DNA of 64,000 nucleotides from Lineus longissimus (GCF_910592395.1 NC_088315.1:1056501-1120500); one strand, 5' to 3'. Positions 1 to 20,500 are shown, counted from the stretch's first letter. Notes: a model not told the origin generated them from the sequence alone. Translations and numbers: made by a program.

Positions 1-377
1 TATCAAACAGCTGTTCTAGAATCGAACCTATGGAGGTAGTTCATGGTTGAATATAATGAATAAGTTTTGAATGAAGAATTTGTCATTAAGCTATTATATG
101 ATTAATACTGTAAACCCTAATAAGTTTGCTGGTCCTTTAGGAATCAAGCAGTTTTGAGCAATCATAGAATTATGAGGGCTCACATTTTATATAGTGTTAC
201 AGCGAGTTAAGATAATAAGCAGAATTTTGGCAGCCTTGTTAAGTTACTGGTCATGAAATAGGGAGACTGAAAGTCGAAGTTATTAGGTATTAACAGTGTA
301 TGAAGACATATTTTCACGATTTACTAAAATAATAACAACCTTTGAATGAAATGTACATGTTTCTGTTCTATTTGCAG

Positions 378-6093
<5,716 letters not shown>

Positions 6094-8990
6094 GACAGTG
6101 CCATCTAGTGAAGCTACGTAGGACTAACTCAAGGTGCCACTGGCAATGTGTAGCAGTTTGAGTCATGGTTGAAATTCAGTGGTTTCGCTTGATCTGTTTA
6201 TTTTGGCATATGGTTCAGCCTTGGGTAAGAGTGGCCTTTTTGCCTTAATTACTTGTGCTTTAGTTCTTATTTTGCATGTCGAAAAGAGGGTCACTGGAGT
6301 AGAGGGATGCCAGTCCTGTAAGGGTTCATCCTGAGTGTTAGTTAAAAAGTATAGAGTTGCTGTTTGTTTCACCAGCATGTTTTTGCAGGAAAGGTTTTGA
6401 ACAATCAGATTTTCACCTCAGTCATGCTGGTCTATTGTGTTCTATATGTTCAGTACCATTACTTTGATAACCTATATGTACATGCAGCAACACATATTCA
6501 GAAATTCATGATTGCTTCATATGATCAGTTGTAAGTGGTTTGTCTCAATGCTGCATGTATGAACCACTGCCAGTGAATGGCTTATGAGTTGCTGAGGGCA
6601 TCATATCCAAGTATATGTATGTCATCATGAATGGGGAGGCAGGCCAACAACCTTTGTTGAAGGCTGTTTGTGCCTTTCTCTATTCTACACTTTTCCTGTA
6701 CAAACTAATTTTTGGACATGTCTTAGGGGTTACTTTTGATTTCCTGGTCTACGAATGTAATTGTTGTGTATATATGAATGGCCCGATTAAGTGATGACTA
6801 AGTAATGTATTTTGGTCCTGCCTTTAGCCTGTGTTAACATTTTTCACTCTTTGCGAGTGAACGAATTACAAATTGACTTTTGTTTGTAAATGAGAATATA
6901 TATGTACAGTTGTACAGCATCCAGGCCTGGTATGAAGGCCAGCATCCGGGGAAATGTTTGCAATTTTTGTTTAAGTTTTGTAGTGTGTAGTTGTTTTGTT
7001 ATATTAAATCCAGAATACTAGCTTCAAGGGGAAGGAAACCTGTTTAAAGTTTGTTAAAAGCCTAGTATCTAATTGGTAGATGCCAGTTTAATTATGGTGT
7101 GACAGCCAATCAAGTATCTTGTAACTAATCCACTTAACTTTTCCACTATTTCCATGACCCTTTCATTTAATGCTAAGCTAGGCGATCGCATTTAGTTTGA
7201 GTTTTGTGATGTTATTTTTTTGAGGAGGCAATGAACAGAGCATTGCTTGTTTGAAGTTTAAGGTGCAACATTGGTATCAAGTTCAAATTGAAGGTCCACT
7301 GAAGACTATCTTAAGAATTTGCTGCCTCTGCACTTCGACACGGTCATGTTTTGTCAGTCATCTTTTCAATATTGTAAGTCATAGCCACATGTATGTCTTT
7401 ATCTATAGTAAATTGTATCTCCATCTTTACTGTAAAACTGTCGATACTGCTCCCTACTTAGTACCAGAGCTCTTCATACTGTACTGTTGACATACATTTC
7501 AATCATTTTCAATCTATTATCTAGGATTTGTAGTAGCACTACATAATTGTACTGGTAGTCTGTTTTCCATATACTGCCCTAGTTTCAAGGTGACCATGTG
7601 TCAGTTTATGATATCACACTATGTATGCTTTTCTACCTCGTATCTAATGGAACATGCCATTTATCTTATGAAAGATAGGGCATCAGCCAAGATAATAAGG
7701 GTTATTGTGGCAATTGCATTATCACGTTGCCCTGTGGCGAAGTTCCTCCAATATACTGTTAGTTATGTTTTGAAAGAGTGGCAAGTTTTATACAGGTAGT
7801 TTGGCAATTGAGCAGAAATTGTTTCTCTTTGAACATTGTCTTCTTGGAGCATGTATGCCTTCCTTTATACATGTAGTGGTTGTTCAACTTCGTTTTTGTT
7901 TTGAACTACCCCAAGATCCTGTCAGTATTCCGTATGATGTGCTTTTCTCCCTCTGGCAATCGGTCAGTGTGTTCATTCCAAAAAGACCAAAATGTTCATT
8001 GCATGTATTGTGAACAGAACATGTATAGTTAATCTCAAGCCAAGATTTTAGTTGGACTTGTGTACATTTCAAGGTGATTTGCCATGGGAGCTCAGCCAAA
8101 TCGGAGTTTTTGACATTGCTATTTGAGTACATGGAATTAAATGTAATCTTGTACATGTTGTGACATGTGAGAAAATAACAGTTTTTGCTGCTCTGACATG
8201 TGTCTAGATGTCTAAATAATACAACAAAAAGCATCAGGATAATGTTAATTACTGTAACCTACTTCACTCTTTACAACTATAAATCTGTATTTATCATAAA
8301 TCATATATTCTATCAAGTATAATCTATACTTGGTCCCACTAACATTCCCTGCTCTAGTCACGTCACAGGGTGTCCCAAAAATGTGAAGGTGAATTGTCAT
8401 TCAGCAGTACTTACCAGGTCAGTTCAGCACAGTCTCACTTCAGTTCCTTTATTCTCATTCCATTTTGTTGCGAGCACTGTGATTGACTGCAAGATTCTTG
8501 TTGAAATGAGAAATACTGCCGATCATACTCTTTATCCATATTTTATTCCAGAAAGGCTTTGCATTTTTGGGTCACCCTGTATTACAAGCCAAAGAAGTAA
8601 ATATTATAAAATGCTAACTTATTTGTTGTTGTTGTTGTTGGGAATACCAAGAAAAAAACATGGAAATGTATATAAGATGTGGGTTATGATAACAAAGGTG
8701 TGTGGGTTTGTTCATGAATCTGAATGATTATTAAGGGTTGACCATAGTCATAGGCACCACCATTTTGGCAAGAACTTGCAATCCTACACGTTAAGAATTG
8801 GAACTCGTTCTAAACAAAGTCAATGCCAATTTCAAGGGTGGTAGTCAGTTCTTACCGCATATGTGTATGTTAAGTCCTTCACACTTGGGCTGTGTTGATG
8901 TCACGATTTCCCAAAATGTGAAGTGATTTCAATCTAGTCCTGTTGATGGTGGAATTGCGTAATAAAGTGACTTTATTTAGTATAAACAAT
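6094..8990 (+). other. RUNDC1: Probable 3' UTR of RUNDC1
   Basis: No coding exon can be supported between the RUNDC1 stop and about 9000; the open frames are short, unrelated to known families and lack splice context. The stretch is AT-rich, has no strong acceptor sites and ends in a good polyadenylation context, so I infer one long 3' UTR. It holds two Pumilio-type TGTATATA words (6767-6774, 8667-8674) and an earlier weak ATTAAA at 7003-7008 that could give a shorter transcript. Confidence 0.55.
8961..8966 (+). promoter_or_regulatory. Candidate polyadenylation signal (RUNDC1)
   Basis: AATAAA followed within 15-45 nt by T-rich sequence (ctttatttag, tatgttttattattttatc), a normal cleavage context. 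It is the best + strand signal between the RUNDC1 stop and the MADD promoter region. Confidence 0.5.
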
Positions 8991-9167
8991 TATGTTTTAT
9001 TATTTTATCTTGTGACATGTCCACACTATAACATAGGGGCCTACTGGTATTCTAACAACAGGAATGATAGAAAAGTCGGAGATAAGGCCAGAGTACTGGA
9101 TTGGTGATTGGTGAGAGTGAAGTTAATTTAGTTATACTGAGGAGACTACAGACTTTACCTTAGTACC

Positions 9168-9560
9168 CCCCCCCCCCCGCATGCTTCTGTGCGCCGGTCA
9201 TAACAATCACGTGACCATCTGACACTAGCCACGTGCTTTTCTAAATTTAGCATATGCCGCCATGACCCCTCCTTTAAACACTCTTGATCTAGCCTCACCC
9301 TTAAACCACTTCAGCGCCACCCGTGGGGCCTAATGGTATCAGGCTAAGTTTTAGCGCGTTCGATTTCTAGCGCCGCGCTTCGGTTAGCAGCCGATCTCGG
9401 GCCTTGAAGCGCATGCGCAGTATGAATTGAGCCCGAACGCTCTGCGACAGGCCCCATTCTCCAAGCGTCGTCAATGGTGATCATCGTGGTCAAGCTCGCT
9501 TCATTTACTTGCCCGACTGTCCGGAATAATATAATCTAAATTTCAGATTCACAACCGAGC
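9168..9560. promoter_or_regulatory. CpG-rich putative promoter with E-boxes and an NRF1-type site
   Basis: A C-tract at ~9168-9178 is followed by a stretch clearly richer in CG dinucleotides than its surroundings. It holds two CACGTG E-boxes (9208-9213, 9230-9235) and a perfect palindromic NRF1-type site GCGCATGCGC (9409-9418). It lies between the inferred RUNDC1 3' end and the first MADD coding exon, so it most likely serves MADD. The motifs are seen; promoter activity is inferred. Confidence 0.5.
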
Positions 9561-10516
9561 GCATTATTTGATGCGTCGCGGTCAAACATTGACAATTGTG
9601 GTCTTGCCTCCTACCCACTGCATCCTGAGCTTCAGGTTTTTGATACTCGTACGTCCCATACAAATAATTGTAATAGCGAGAGCTGGAGCATATGGAAAAC
9701 CACTGGGTGCCGAGGATGACCCGCTGAGAACAGTGCGTGGTCTCACTATCCAGCTGAATGGTAATTTCCATTCAAAAACATATTTTTCTTGAATTGAGAA
9801 TTAAGTGTGTTTAAAATGAAGAAATGATGAAGTTTCAGTCCAATTCGCTTACTTATGTGGTTTTAGGCCTCAAATTAACCCGTTGTGGTCAAAAAATTGA
9901 TTTGCGGTATAAATATCCGTAAAAAATCACCCCCCTAACTTCAGACCCCCCAAACCCTGAAATTATTATACATAACGTACAACGAAAATTTCATTGTTTG
10001 ACAGGCTTGGATGGATCTATTTGGCTCTGAAAGCGTTCCTCGCTGTTTAACTCTGGGGAAAAGTTATGAGCGAATGGATTGTGCCAATTTAACTGAAAAA
10101 TGGCTTAGCCATTTATTACATGTGACCTGACGTCAGCTCATCAATCTTGGCACTAGAGGCGCTGATTTCGTTCCTTACATTGCCTCTAGAACTAGGTGGT
10201 TGCCACCATCTTGAAAAGCAGTACCGCGGATGTAGATCAGGAAAAATCTTTCTTACTGCTGTGAGGCTATCGCATCACCACAAAGCCCGCAATGACCTAC
10301 GCTGTATTTGTAGTTCTTCGTACAATCATACTAAAATCCATTAGTATGTGTCAAATTTTATCTGTATAGATCATATTTTGTTACTTATTAATAAAATAAC
10401 ACGTTTTATGAGAGACAGTAGCAATAATTCGACCTGAATAAGATTTACAGTATGAACTGGCGACACAGTTTATGACGTAGGATTGTCAAACCCTGAATCT
10501 CAGGATGCTGATATCC

Positions 10517-10527
10517 AAGATGGCGGC
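10517..10527 (+). promoter_or_regulatory. YY1-type AAGATGGCGGC element, possible MADD start region
   Basis: AAGATGGCGGC matches the YY1 core found at or just downstream of many animal transcription starts on the coding strand. A plausible donor (GG|GTAGGTAT) follows at 10642/10643 and could join the acceptor at 11454 to give a 5' noncoding exon. If so, the ATG inside the motif opens a short upstream ORF. This arrangement is inferred from motifs only. Confidence 0.4.
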
Positions 10528-11454
10528 AATCGATCAATTCCAGTGTCTGAAATTATTTAATTGCGGCGCTGGGGCGAGTTTGGTCAGCTCATGAACATAA
10601 ATCAATAGTGTAAATCAATTTTCTCGATTCATGAAAATGGGGGTAGGTATGCGGTCTTAGGACCCAATGTTTACCTGTCAGATAGCATAATTTTGATATT
10701 AGATGTTAGGTTAGTCTCATGCGGGTCGTTATACTTCTGTGTCGCCGGTCCCAAAATTGACCACCTGCCGAAATCTTGTGTAAAATTAAAATAGGCCTAG
10801 GGTAGGGCCTTAATGTCAATATGCATTGGATATGTACTGTTTTGAGTGTATGTGTATATACTCCATGTACTCATAGTAATATACTGGTACTTCCATACTG
10901 ATGCCTGACGTATCGGCCCATATTGTTGGAAGGCCCTGGTTGCAACAAAAGAGGATAGGGCTATTAAAGTCACTGACTTACTGGGCCCCCATTCGTCTTC
11001 GAGCTTTATGAATTATGTCACAATTCGATTTTGAGTGCCGAAGTTTTTTTTTCCGGTCGAGTAGGCTAAGTGTGGAACGATTGGGGAAGGTTCTTGATTA
11101 ATATACAGGGAATATGACTCTCATTCATTGGCCATGATTCCTCGCTTGTTGTCTGTTGCGCTAGTATTTATCAATTGTACCTGTATTTACGTATCGCCCA
11201 GCATTATGATGATCATGATGACATAATCATAAGATTAAATTTTGTTTTTCATTGAACTTGATTGAAGTGAGATTAACTGTTAACAGCTACCAGTATCATG
11301 GAGCCTTCATTACATAGTAATGTTAATATTGATAATAGTCATTGCCATTCATATTGGGAAAAGGGAAGTGACCAATACATTGTAATTGGTTAAGGTCAAG
11401 AACTGAAGGAGACTGTAATTTAATAATTGATGCCATGCTTTTTTGCACTTGCAG

Positions 11455-11585
11455 ACTACACAACCACCCTATCTCAACCAGACCTGTAACATCATGGGTT
11501 GAATTGACACGAAGGGCAATTCAAAATCTTTCCAGACTGTATATAATTCCTACTAAACAGTTTTGGGAGTATAGAACATGACAAG
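11455..11585 (+). other. MADD: MADD 5' UTR part of first coding exon
   Basis: A strong acceptor (ttttttgcacttgcag, ending at 11454) lies 131 bp before the MADD start codon with no intervening splice site needed. This implies at least one upstream noncoding exon. Confidence 0.5.
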
Positions 11586-14500
11586 ATGGATCAAAAGAAA
11601 TATTTCTGTCCAAGACTTTTGGATTACGTCATCATCGTCGGGTCACGACATCCAAACCGTAATAATTCTGTCGCACAGACACCCGAGTTATTGCGTCGTT
11701 ATCCTATAGAGGATCATAAAGACTTTCCGTTACCGGCAGATGTGGTGTTTTTCTGTCAACCCGAAGGATGCATCAGTGTGGGACCAAAACGTATGAGTCT
11801 ACGGGAATCGACGTCATTCGTCTTCTCCTTAACAGAAAAGGACAGCGCACGAGTGCGATATGGAATATGCATGAATTTCTATCGACCATTTGAACGTAAA
11901 GCTCACACACGCAGTGGGGATGGCGAATCTTTAGATAATCAGAAATCACGATCGCCGCGGACTCGACACCACAAGGCGACTAGCCGTGTACGCAATAACA
12001 CATTGACATCATTATGTATCATAAGTCATCATCCTTTCTTTTCTACCATTCGTGAGTGTTTGTTTACACTTCGGAAGCTGATCGATGCATGCAATGAGCG
12101 CTCGTGCAGCAAGAGAATTGGTGGCTCAAGAGCATTATCCAGGTGAGTGAGATTGTCGTTCAAATTATTATGTGTGAAAGACATGTATGACATGAATGAT
12201 GGGGGTATGATTTCTGAGAAGGCACAACAATAATAATGAATGTCGTCGCTAAACATGTACGATCATATCACACCAGTCCTCCGCCAACTACTTTGGGGAC
12301 AGAAGGGTTTTGGTGAGTAGTCCCTTTCTTTGGAACTAGCTGCCGGCCAAAATCACCCTGGTAGACAATATCCTTTCGTTCATGTGGTCGCTAAAGATGG
12401 CTGTTTAAGAGACTCTTTGAGGGGTAGGCGCTTTGATCACGCTTATACAGTGGAAAGGCTCCCTATAAAAATCGGTATACTGTATATGTCATGTATGTAT
12501 GTGTGTAGACCTTCACAATTGCTGTTTTTAAATGTTGGTACATGAAACAGTTTAAATTTCTGTTTTCAGGGATACTGTATGGGGAGCCATGACATGTCAC
12601 GGAACGTCAGAAAACACACCTAGTTTAGTGTTACACGAAGTGCGTGAGATTGAGACGTGGATACTGAGACTGCTGAGTGCCCCTGTCCCAGTGCCAGGCA
12701 AGACACGTGTCGAGGTGAGTTGGCCTGTCATATCAATACACCAATACACCATACTGTACACTGTGGGACGTGCAGGTGCTCTGATTGAAAAAGGACTGTT
12801 TTTAGAGTGTGCACAGTTTGGAAACTAAGGAAAAGCAGGATGACAGTTGGTACTTTTATGAATGATGTCACATTTGATTTCTGTTTCAGTTGAATGTGTT
12901 GCCTTCGGAGATCCAGCCAACGCTAGTGTTTGCCCTTCCGGACCACACGCGCTTATCCCTGGTCGACTTCCCACTTCATCTGCCCTTAGAACTTCTCGGT
13001 GTTGACACGTGTCTGAAGGTGTTGACATGCATTATCCTCGAACATAAGGTAAGAACGCTTCGTTGCTTGTTTGACTCTGAGTAGTCCCTTTTAATAAATC
13101 AAAGATTGCTGATTTTAGACCCAACTGTGCACATAATCCAACCTTTTTTACATCTTGACTCAATTTGTGCAACGAAGATGCAAACATACTTGAAATGATC
13201 TCCAAAGCTGTTGACACTGGTACTCATCGCTGGCAACTATAGTCATGAAGCATAAAAATAGGACTGCAGTGCTCAGTATGACTTGTGATGATAGTCTATA
13301 ATACATTCATACCTAATAATGATTATGAATTGTCTGTGTCATCTTCCATCAGATAGTTCATTATATTGACAACAGCTGTTTGACCAGGAGTGTCCTACTG
13401 TATCCAGTACACAAGTACTGCAGATGTGACAGTACTTTCAGTAGACATAGCTCATGTCTGTTTAAAAAGATATTATGAGTACCAACTCCGAGAATCTTGG
13501 CATACCCAATCAACTTCTGTACTTGTACAGCCTGTCATGCTTGTAGTATTTATGTCCATATGCCTGTTCTCTATGCGAGTCCTAGGCAGTCTGACATAGC
13601 TGATATTTCTCTATAATGATAATCTCAGTATTCACATGATTCACAGCCTGGGGCTAGGATCTTCTAAACCTACAGCTGTCACTTGTAAATAGAACATATA
13701 ATCCGGAACAAGAAATGCGTTGTGCATGTTTTATCTTGTTTACATTAACATTGGAATCATTCCAATGAACCTGAGGTTTTATGTTGAAATAAAGCGTGTG
13801 TGGAAAGGAGGAGGAAGAGGAGAAGAGAAGATATAAAATGTAGATGGTGGTCAAGTCGTGGATCTAATTTCCTGGAAAGCATTGTCATCAGATAAAAATC
13901 CCTCAGTGGGTGATTGGGCCTACTGGTGTCATCCCTTGTGATTGTTCAAAGTTTATTGAAAAAAATCACCCTAATTTGAGTCTGATGTCAGTGATGAATC
14001 AATTCTTTTTTCCCATCGCTGGCCTCTGACGTACAAAGCCTCTCTCTCCAGAATCTCTCAGGACACGCTCGAGCACTGTCGTATCCATCACCATCACCAT
14101 GGCAACTTAAATTCAATTTTCGCCCATCTTTGCCAATCTCCGTCAAGCAGAATTAACTCATTATTAACACCGAATGGAGCCTTAGGATGGAAGGACTTGT
14201 TGCTTGACTGGTTTCTGACATTGGTTATGATTTCAATTCATTTCCATGGTAACTGGTTGCTGGTCATGGTTACCCTGGCTCCCTTCCACTGTGTTGGCCA
14301 TTACTTTCCTGGTGCAAGATTTGAACCATCTTGCGGAATTACTGGAAAGTCATTCGTGGCCAGATACAGTATACAACTTAAACTACAATGTAGTTACCAC
14401 GACTGCTGATAAAAGAGTTTCATCATTACACAAAAAACAACCTAATGGGAGAACGAGCAGGCTATTTCTAGTGCCATTTCATGAAATGTCAAGGATTCCT

Positions 14501-17500
14501 TGAATCTCACCTCGACTCGATGCATTCCCATTCAGCTTTACTCCTCCACTTTCCCCGTCAATGCCTGTCATGGTTTCACTTTCCTGCCAATCAATACCAA
14601 ATCGTTATTGTCAGTCAATAGGTGTGTGGGCTCAACTGGATTCATTGACAAAGGCAATGTAGACGTGTACATATCCTATACCCTATACATGGTCACTTTT
14701 TTGGTGTAACTGACGGTATGATCGCCTAGAACTGTTTGAGTCTAGAATAGGAAATCTAGAGGGATGGGCTGAATCTATACTATGATGATCATTGTTGGCG
14801 CTATTTTTGTTGTTGTTGTATGATAAATGATTGACAGTAGACAGCACCTTGATTATGAAAAGCTAGAAACAGAAAATGGTGGGGTGGGAAGAAGCTTGAC
14901 ACTGTGGGCAATTTGGTGACATTCTCTAGTGCAATGCTTTAACAACAAGGCTAATCAGGCCAAATTCTAACCGATCAAGGCTGGTGTGGTTCACTGATCA
15001 AGAATAATCCATCACGCCTCACTCCCAACCTAATCAAAGTCAAATCAGGTCGTTCAGTACGCCATATCGTTGCGCAGAATCTTGCCACTAACGGTTACTC
15101 CCGCTAACCAGTTACCATGGCAACACATGCATAATGCGTAGTTAGAACGTTGTCTGTTCACAGCTGTTGGGAGGTATTGATCTTCTGCTCAGAATGTCGC
15201 TGTGTACATGTATTGGTGTGATGGAGTGAGGCAATTTCATTAGAATAGGCATTGGGCATAAATGTACATTTAGAACTTTATCCCCAACACGTGAAGCATC
15301 AGATATATGGAGACTGTTGTCATGGAAAAGGCCTTTGACAATTCCGAGGCATTGTTACGTTTCTTTCCTCGACTTCTAATTAAACGTCACAAGTCTATGT
15401 ATTGTAAGGTGTGTTCTCACCTTTCCTTTGTAGGTGTAGCATAAAAGAAACTGGACACTTTTGACATTCAGATGTCACCTTAGCTAGTGTTGTTGACTTT
15501 ATACTTGCGAGCAGCACTATTGTTGTGTCCAGAATAGAATATCTTTGTCTTCAGATGGTACGCCTGATATTGAAAAGGCTGTACCAATGTTCTTCTTTCC
15601 TTTATAAAACATGTAATAATTCTTCCATCCCAATGTGTTGTTGGTCTAAACTGTATTATCTCCAAAATAACTGAATAATTCTAGCGTGTATTTTGTTCAA
15701 TACAAAATTGTTGTGCAATGAGAAGGGTGACAGTAATGTATGGATTGACATACACAGCAACTGAGCAGGCGAAGCTGTCAGACAGATATCTCTAGCATGT
15801 CAATTTAGGTCCATTTCATGATTGGCTTATCTTCTTTTACATACGTGCTCTGTGAGAGAGGGATAACGTTAGCACGCAGAAAACAACTATAAATCATATC
15901 ACTTGTTACGCGACTGGATATGAGGACAACAATGACATGACCTTCATGAGCTTGTCCAGCCAATTTCTCCTCTTGTTTTCATTCTTGCATTATCTTCCCT
16001 GAATTACATGACAACACGATAACAATACAATAAATTTGTCCTGAACCGTGGCAGAACAATGGTTGTCCTAGAGACAGGGAAATTAACAGAAATACACATA
16101 ATGATCATTGGAGGAATTGATAGCAGTTATGCTGTATTGAATAAGTCAGACAAACTCATGGCCAATTGTGGTCAATTACCACATTGTTGTTAACCCTCAT
16201 GCTCAATCATCACTGACACTACACACTACATGAACAAATGTACACACAAGTATGTTGATGACACATGTATTAGGCTGGAGAAACACATTGTGCATCAATA
16301 ATCAACAGGACACGCTCCTTTGACCAGAGTCAGAGTTCCTTGGATGGAATCATAGCCTTATGCAAGAAACTTCTAGAAAAGATCCATGTTAATATCTTGA
16401 CACTGACAGGTTATAAAATAAGCCGTTTTCTCCTGTCTGGATAAATCGATCAATCTCTCATTTCATCGATTATGCATAAAGTGAATGTGAGAGCATCAAA
16501 TATTGATGCCGCAGTGAAAATATTATAAATGGTCAGAGTTGTCTTGTTTGTGGTATGAAAGAGGGTCATTTATCATTCATCAAGACTTACATCAGCTTAT
16601 ACCTACTAACAATGAATTATGTATCAAGAGAACAATAGCCTTTGGCAGTTTTCATCATGCTCATGATGGTGCCCCTATGTTTTACATGTAACTCCAGGTG
16701 TGACATCTTCATATGTCATGCAAGAATAGCGAGTGTTTGAAGTTCCGTGATTTCATAAAACCTTGAAGGTCATGATGGGGTACCCCTCTCCTAAGGTCCC
16801 TTTTCCACAAACACGACTTGGCCTGTGTCACATCTGATTGCCTCCTAAGGTCCCTTTTCCACAGCCACGACTTGGCCTGTGTCACATCTGATTGCCTGTC
16901 AAATCAGTTCTACCTCATGGCCCAAAATCTAGAATAGGCATTTTCTCCCTGTTTTCTTTGGACGAGTCTGTCTCATTCCTCCTACTCCCTGACGTCATGA
17001 GTATTGACTGTGTGGGATACGGAGCTTTGACCTTTACACAATTATATTAAGAATTGTAGTAAATAACAGATCAATGATGGAGTGTTAATGGAAGTCACCC
17101 TCCTCTAAAGTTCAGAGGTCACCTTATGAGTAAAGGGTTATGAGGGTGGAGGCTCCTATACTGAAATTGAAAGATGACAGACTGTAATCTGTTGGGAAGA
17201 ATAAGTAAGATTGGCTACTATACAGGAGACGATCAATTTGCAGCTTTTGTATTTCAAATCGCTTGATTTTTTACCTTCAGTCGAGTCTAGCAGCACAAAA
17301 CATGTCCAAAGATCATTCGCTTTCATTGCAGATTGTTCTCCAGTCTCGAGATTACAACGCCCTGACGATGAGTGTGATGGCGTTTGTGTCGATGCTTTAC
17401 CCCCTTGAATACATGTTTCCAGTCATCCCTCTCTTACCCACATGCATGAGCTCAGCAGAACAGGTAAGTCCTACTCTACCCTGGAAGGGGGGGAGGCGTT

Positions 17501-20500
17501 GCAAGAGATGAAACAGTTCTCATTATTGTGCCGTGTCACACGTACCAATTTGATAGCTGTTTGTTCGGGTGTGAAACCAAAGAAAGAGTCGATAGACCAA
17601 TATTCAATTGGTGCCCAACAAAAGTTGCATGCCAAAGCCAGAGAAGTGGTGATGTCATACAACAAATTGAGTGATTTCCCAAGGCAAAGCAAATGCAGTA
17701 TATAGTGTGCTTTGAAGAAGAAGTGTGTAAAGGTGATCCTTGTTGTTTTTCAGCTGCTGCTCGCACCGACACCCTATATCATTGGGGTGCCTGCATCCTT
17801 CCTCATGTACAAAAATCAATTCCGTCTCCCAAATGATGTGTGTCTAGTTGACCTTGATGCCAATAAGGTATGTGGGATGACATGTTACACGACTTCACCA
17901 TACTAGACGCCAAAGAAGGGAGATGACATTGATAACATTTAAAATCACAACCAGACATGTTTGGAAAAGACATTTTACAAGAAATCTTTCACAAAAAGAC
18001 ATAAAACATCAAAAACCTTTTGAGTCATGGTTCTCAGTCCGAAACTCATCTCATCTCTCTTGTTTGGATGAACTGTTTGACTATTCTTTACACACACAGT
18101 TCACTTCAGTTACTATCTGCACTAACACCTGTGATGTCATTCTAGTACTTTGTAAAAGTCTTTTTTTGTCTTGTAGATATATTTGGTTGATGGTCAACTT
18201 TAAAATTCATTGTAATTCTAGCATGAATTACCGTGCTATTTGTTGTGCTTGTGTTAGTTGAATACAGTTGTCTCAATGAATAAAGTATTCACAAAGAAAA
18301 GAGTAGGAACAGTGGATGGAGTTAGTCACAATGGATGTACCTATTCTACAGATGCTTTCTGGTACAGTTGGTATAACATGTGCCTCACTAATTTCTTGCA
18401 GAACAACTGTGTTGATGATGAAAACATGGTTGAAGCGGTAATGATTATAATCCTTTTGAAAATAACTTCTTCCGTGCAGTTTTGGTGGATTGTTAATGTA
18501 GATTTAGAATACTGAATACGCTAAGATGGATGCAGTGCAATTTTGATGCGTGTTTTTGGTGTAAGGGGCGCTGACATTTGGATTGGTGATTAATTTGCCT
18601 TGATTGCACTTGAGATTTCATGTCTGTCCTGTAACCCAAAACATGTTTTTGGCCTTGCAGACATGACTGTCACTTTCTTGGTTTGAATGGGCTTCAAAAT
18701 GCATGGGGTTCTCAATAACCTCTCTAATTCCACTTTTGCTTCATGTGTGGGGAGTTACACAATGCTGAATCTAATAATTTCATAAATTTCTGTGTGCTCC
18801 ATTAGGAAGTAGAAACCTGTGTGCCCCTTTTCTTTGTACTATCCAGAAAATAGTTATCCACCACAAATCTTCTGTTTATGTTGCTGAATGATGTTTGGAA
18901 AATAAGCTTGTGAAATTGCCTTCAAATTCTTTCTAAACTTAAGTCTGATTTGATCAATTTTCTGGATGGCCATGTCTGTTCCCTTCCTGCAGTTTTTGCC
19001 CTTGAATGATTTGTCATGTTTGCAACAAAATCACCCAAAACGTATAAACTGGCTTTAGAAGCTCTGTTGCATGTCTGGACCTCGATTTCTTTGTTTCTTT
19101 TGATTTTCTTTCATTTGCATTGGGTTGTGATTATAAAGGGTTGATGCTGAGTACCTGACTATGTTTTAGGTCTAGTTCTGCCTCTGCTCATTGCTCCTGA
19201 CCCCCTTCGAACATACACGGTTTAGTTGTTCCCCTATCTCCCAATCACCTGCAACCAAAACCACCTCGAGTGATATATTCCTTTAGCATCAGTCCTTCAG
19301 GGACATCAGTCCTTCAAGGACATCAGTCCTTCAGGGACATCAGTCCTTCAGGGACAAGGAAGTGGCCTTGCTGTGCCACCTGGGGTTGGTTTGATGATGA
19401 CCAAATCTTCTATCCTTGAGTGCATAGAGCACTTCCATACAGGTCTTAGTAATCATGAATGGACCTGTTGGGAGTTGGAATTGCTAGTATTCTGGAATGC
19501 ATGATGCAGATTATAGGTATGTTGCTGATCATTTTCTATGTTAGGCTTTGATAACAGACGGTATCAAAATGCTAAATTAAAGGTGTGCCACAGTTGCTAT
19601 TTCGTGACATAATGGAATAAGACCACCACAAGCATTTCCAGGTTTCCTGTATTTGTTCTCCTTGTTCTCCAGATAACAGTGCCTTCAGGAGCTGATGAGC
19701 TGCCTCCCCTACCAGAACCAGAGGGCACAGTCCTCAAGAACCATCTCAGACAGGTAGGTTGGTGTGGAATTGCTTGGGCTGGGCACTGCCAAGTAATAAA
19801 ATGGGGGGTCAACTGGTAAGTCATAGCCATCGCAGTTCTTGGGGATTATAGCTTTAACCTCCCCAGTCAGTCTCTATTGTCATGTGCATTACATTGATGT
19901 GCAGCCCCTCGAATTCACCAAAGTCCACTGATCAATAGTCCCTTATTGGTATTTCTGATATGTTTTCAGGCCTTAGCCAGCATGAGCATGAGTCCTCAGC
20001 CAATCAAGAACTTGGATGCAGTCGCCCAGAACCCAGACATGTGGAAGCGGCGTGACAGTTTCTCCTCCCATACGGGGTTCAACCCTCTCATCTATGGTAA
20101 TGATGTGGATTCAGTTGACGTGGCAACCAGGGTTGCTATGGTGAGTGCTATTTCTTGCTCTCAGTGTTGGTTTTGTTGTAACAATAGTTTTACTGCACAA
20201 CCTGAACAGAATATCCTCCCAAGGACACAGAGAAACTCTACTTACACTCAAACCCACTCCCAGCCGGCATCTTATCACCGCTAATACCCAATAGAGGTAA
20301 TCTTAAAACGCCTCTGCTGTAATGAGCAATCGATATGTCCCTCCTCAAGACTCCAATATCCATGATAGCACCCCAGGTGTTTGCCATGTTACCACTATCG
20401 GATTTCACCGCTGAAGAAAGGGATAATTCCCAATTGTCGATAGCTACATGTAAGTTCATTCGACAAAACAGGTCTGTCTCCCAATATAGATCTCCATTTC

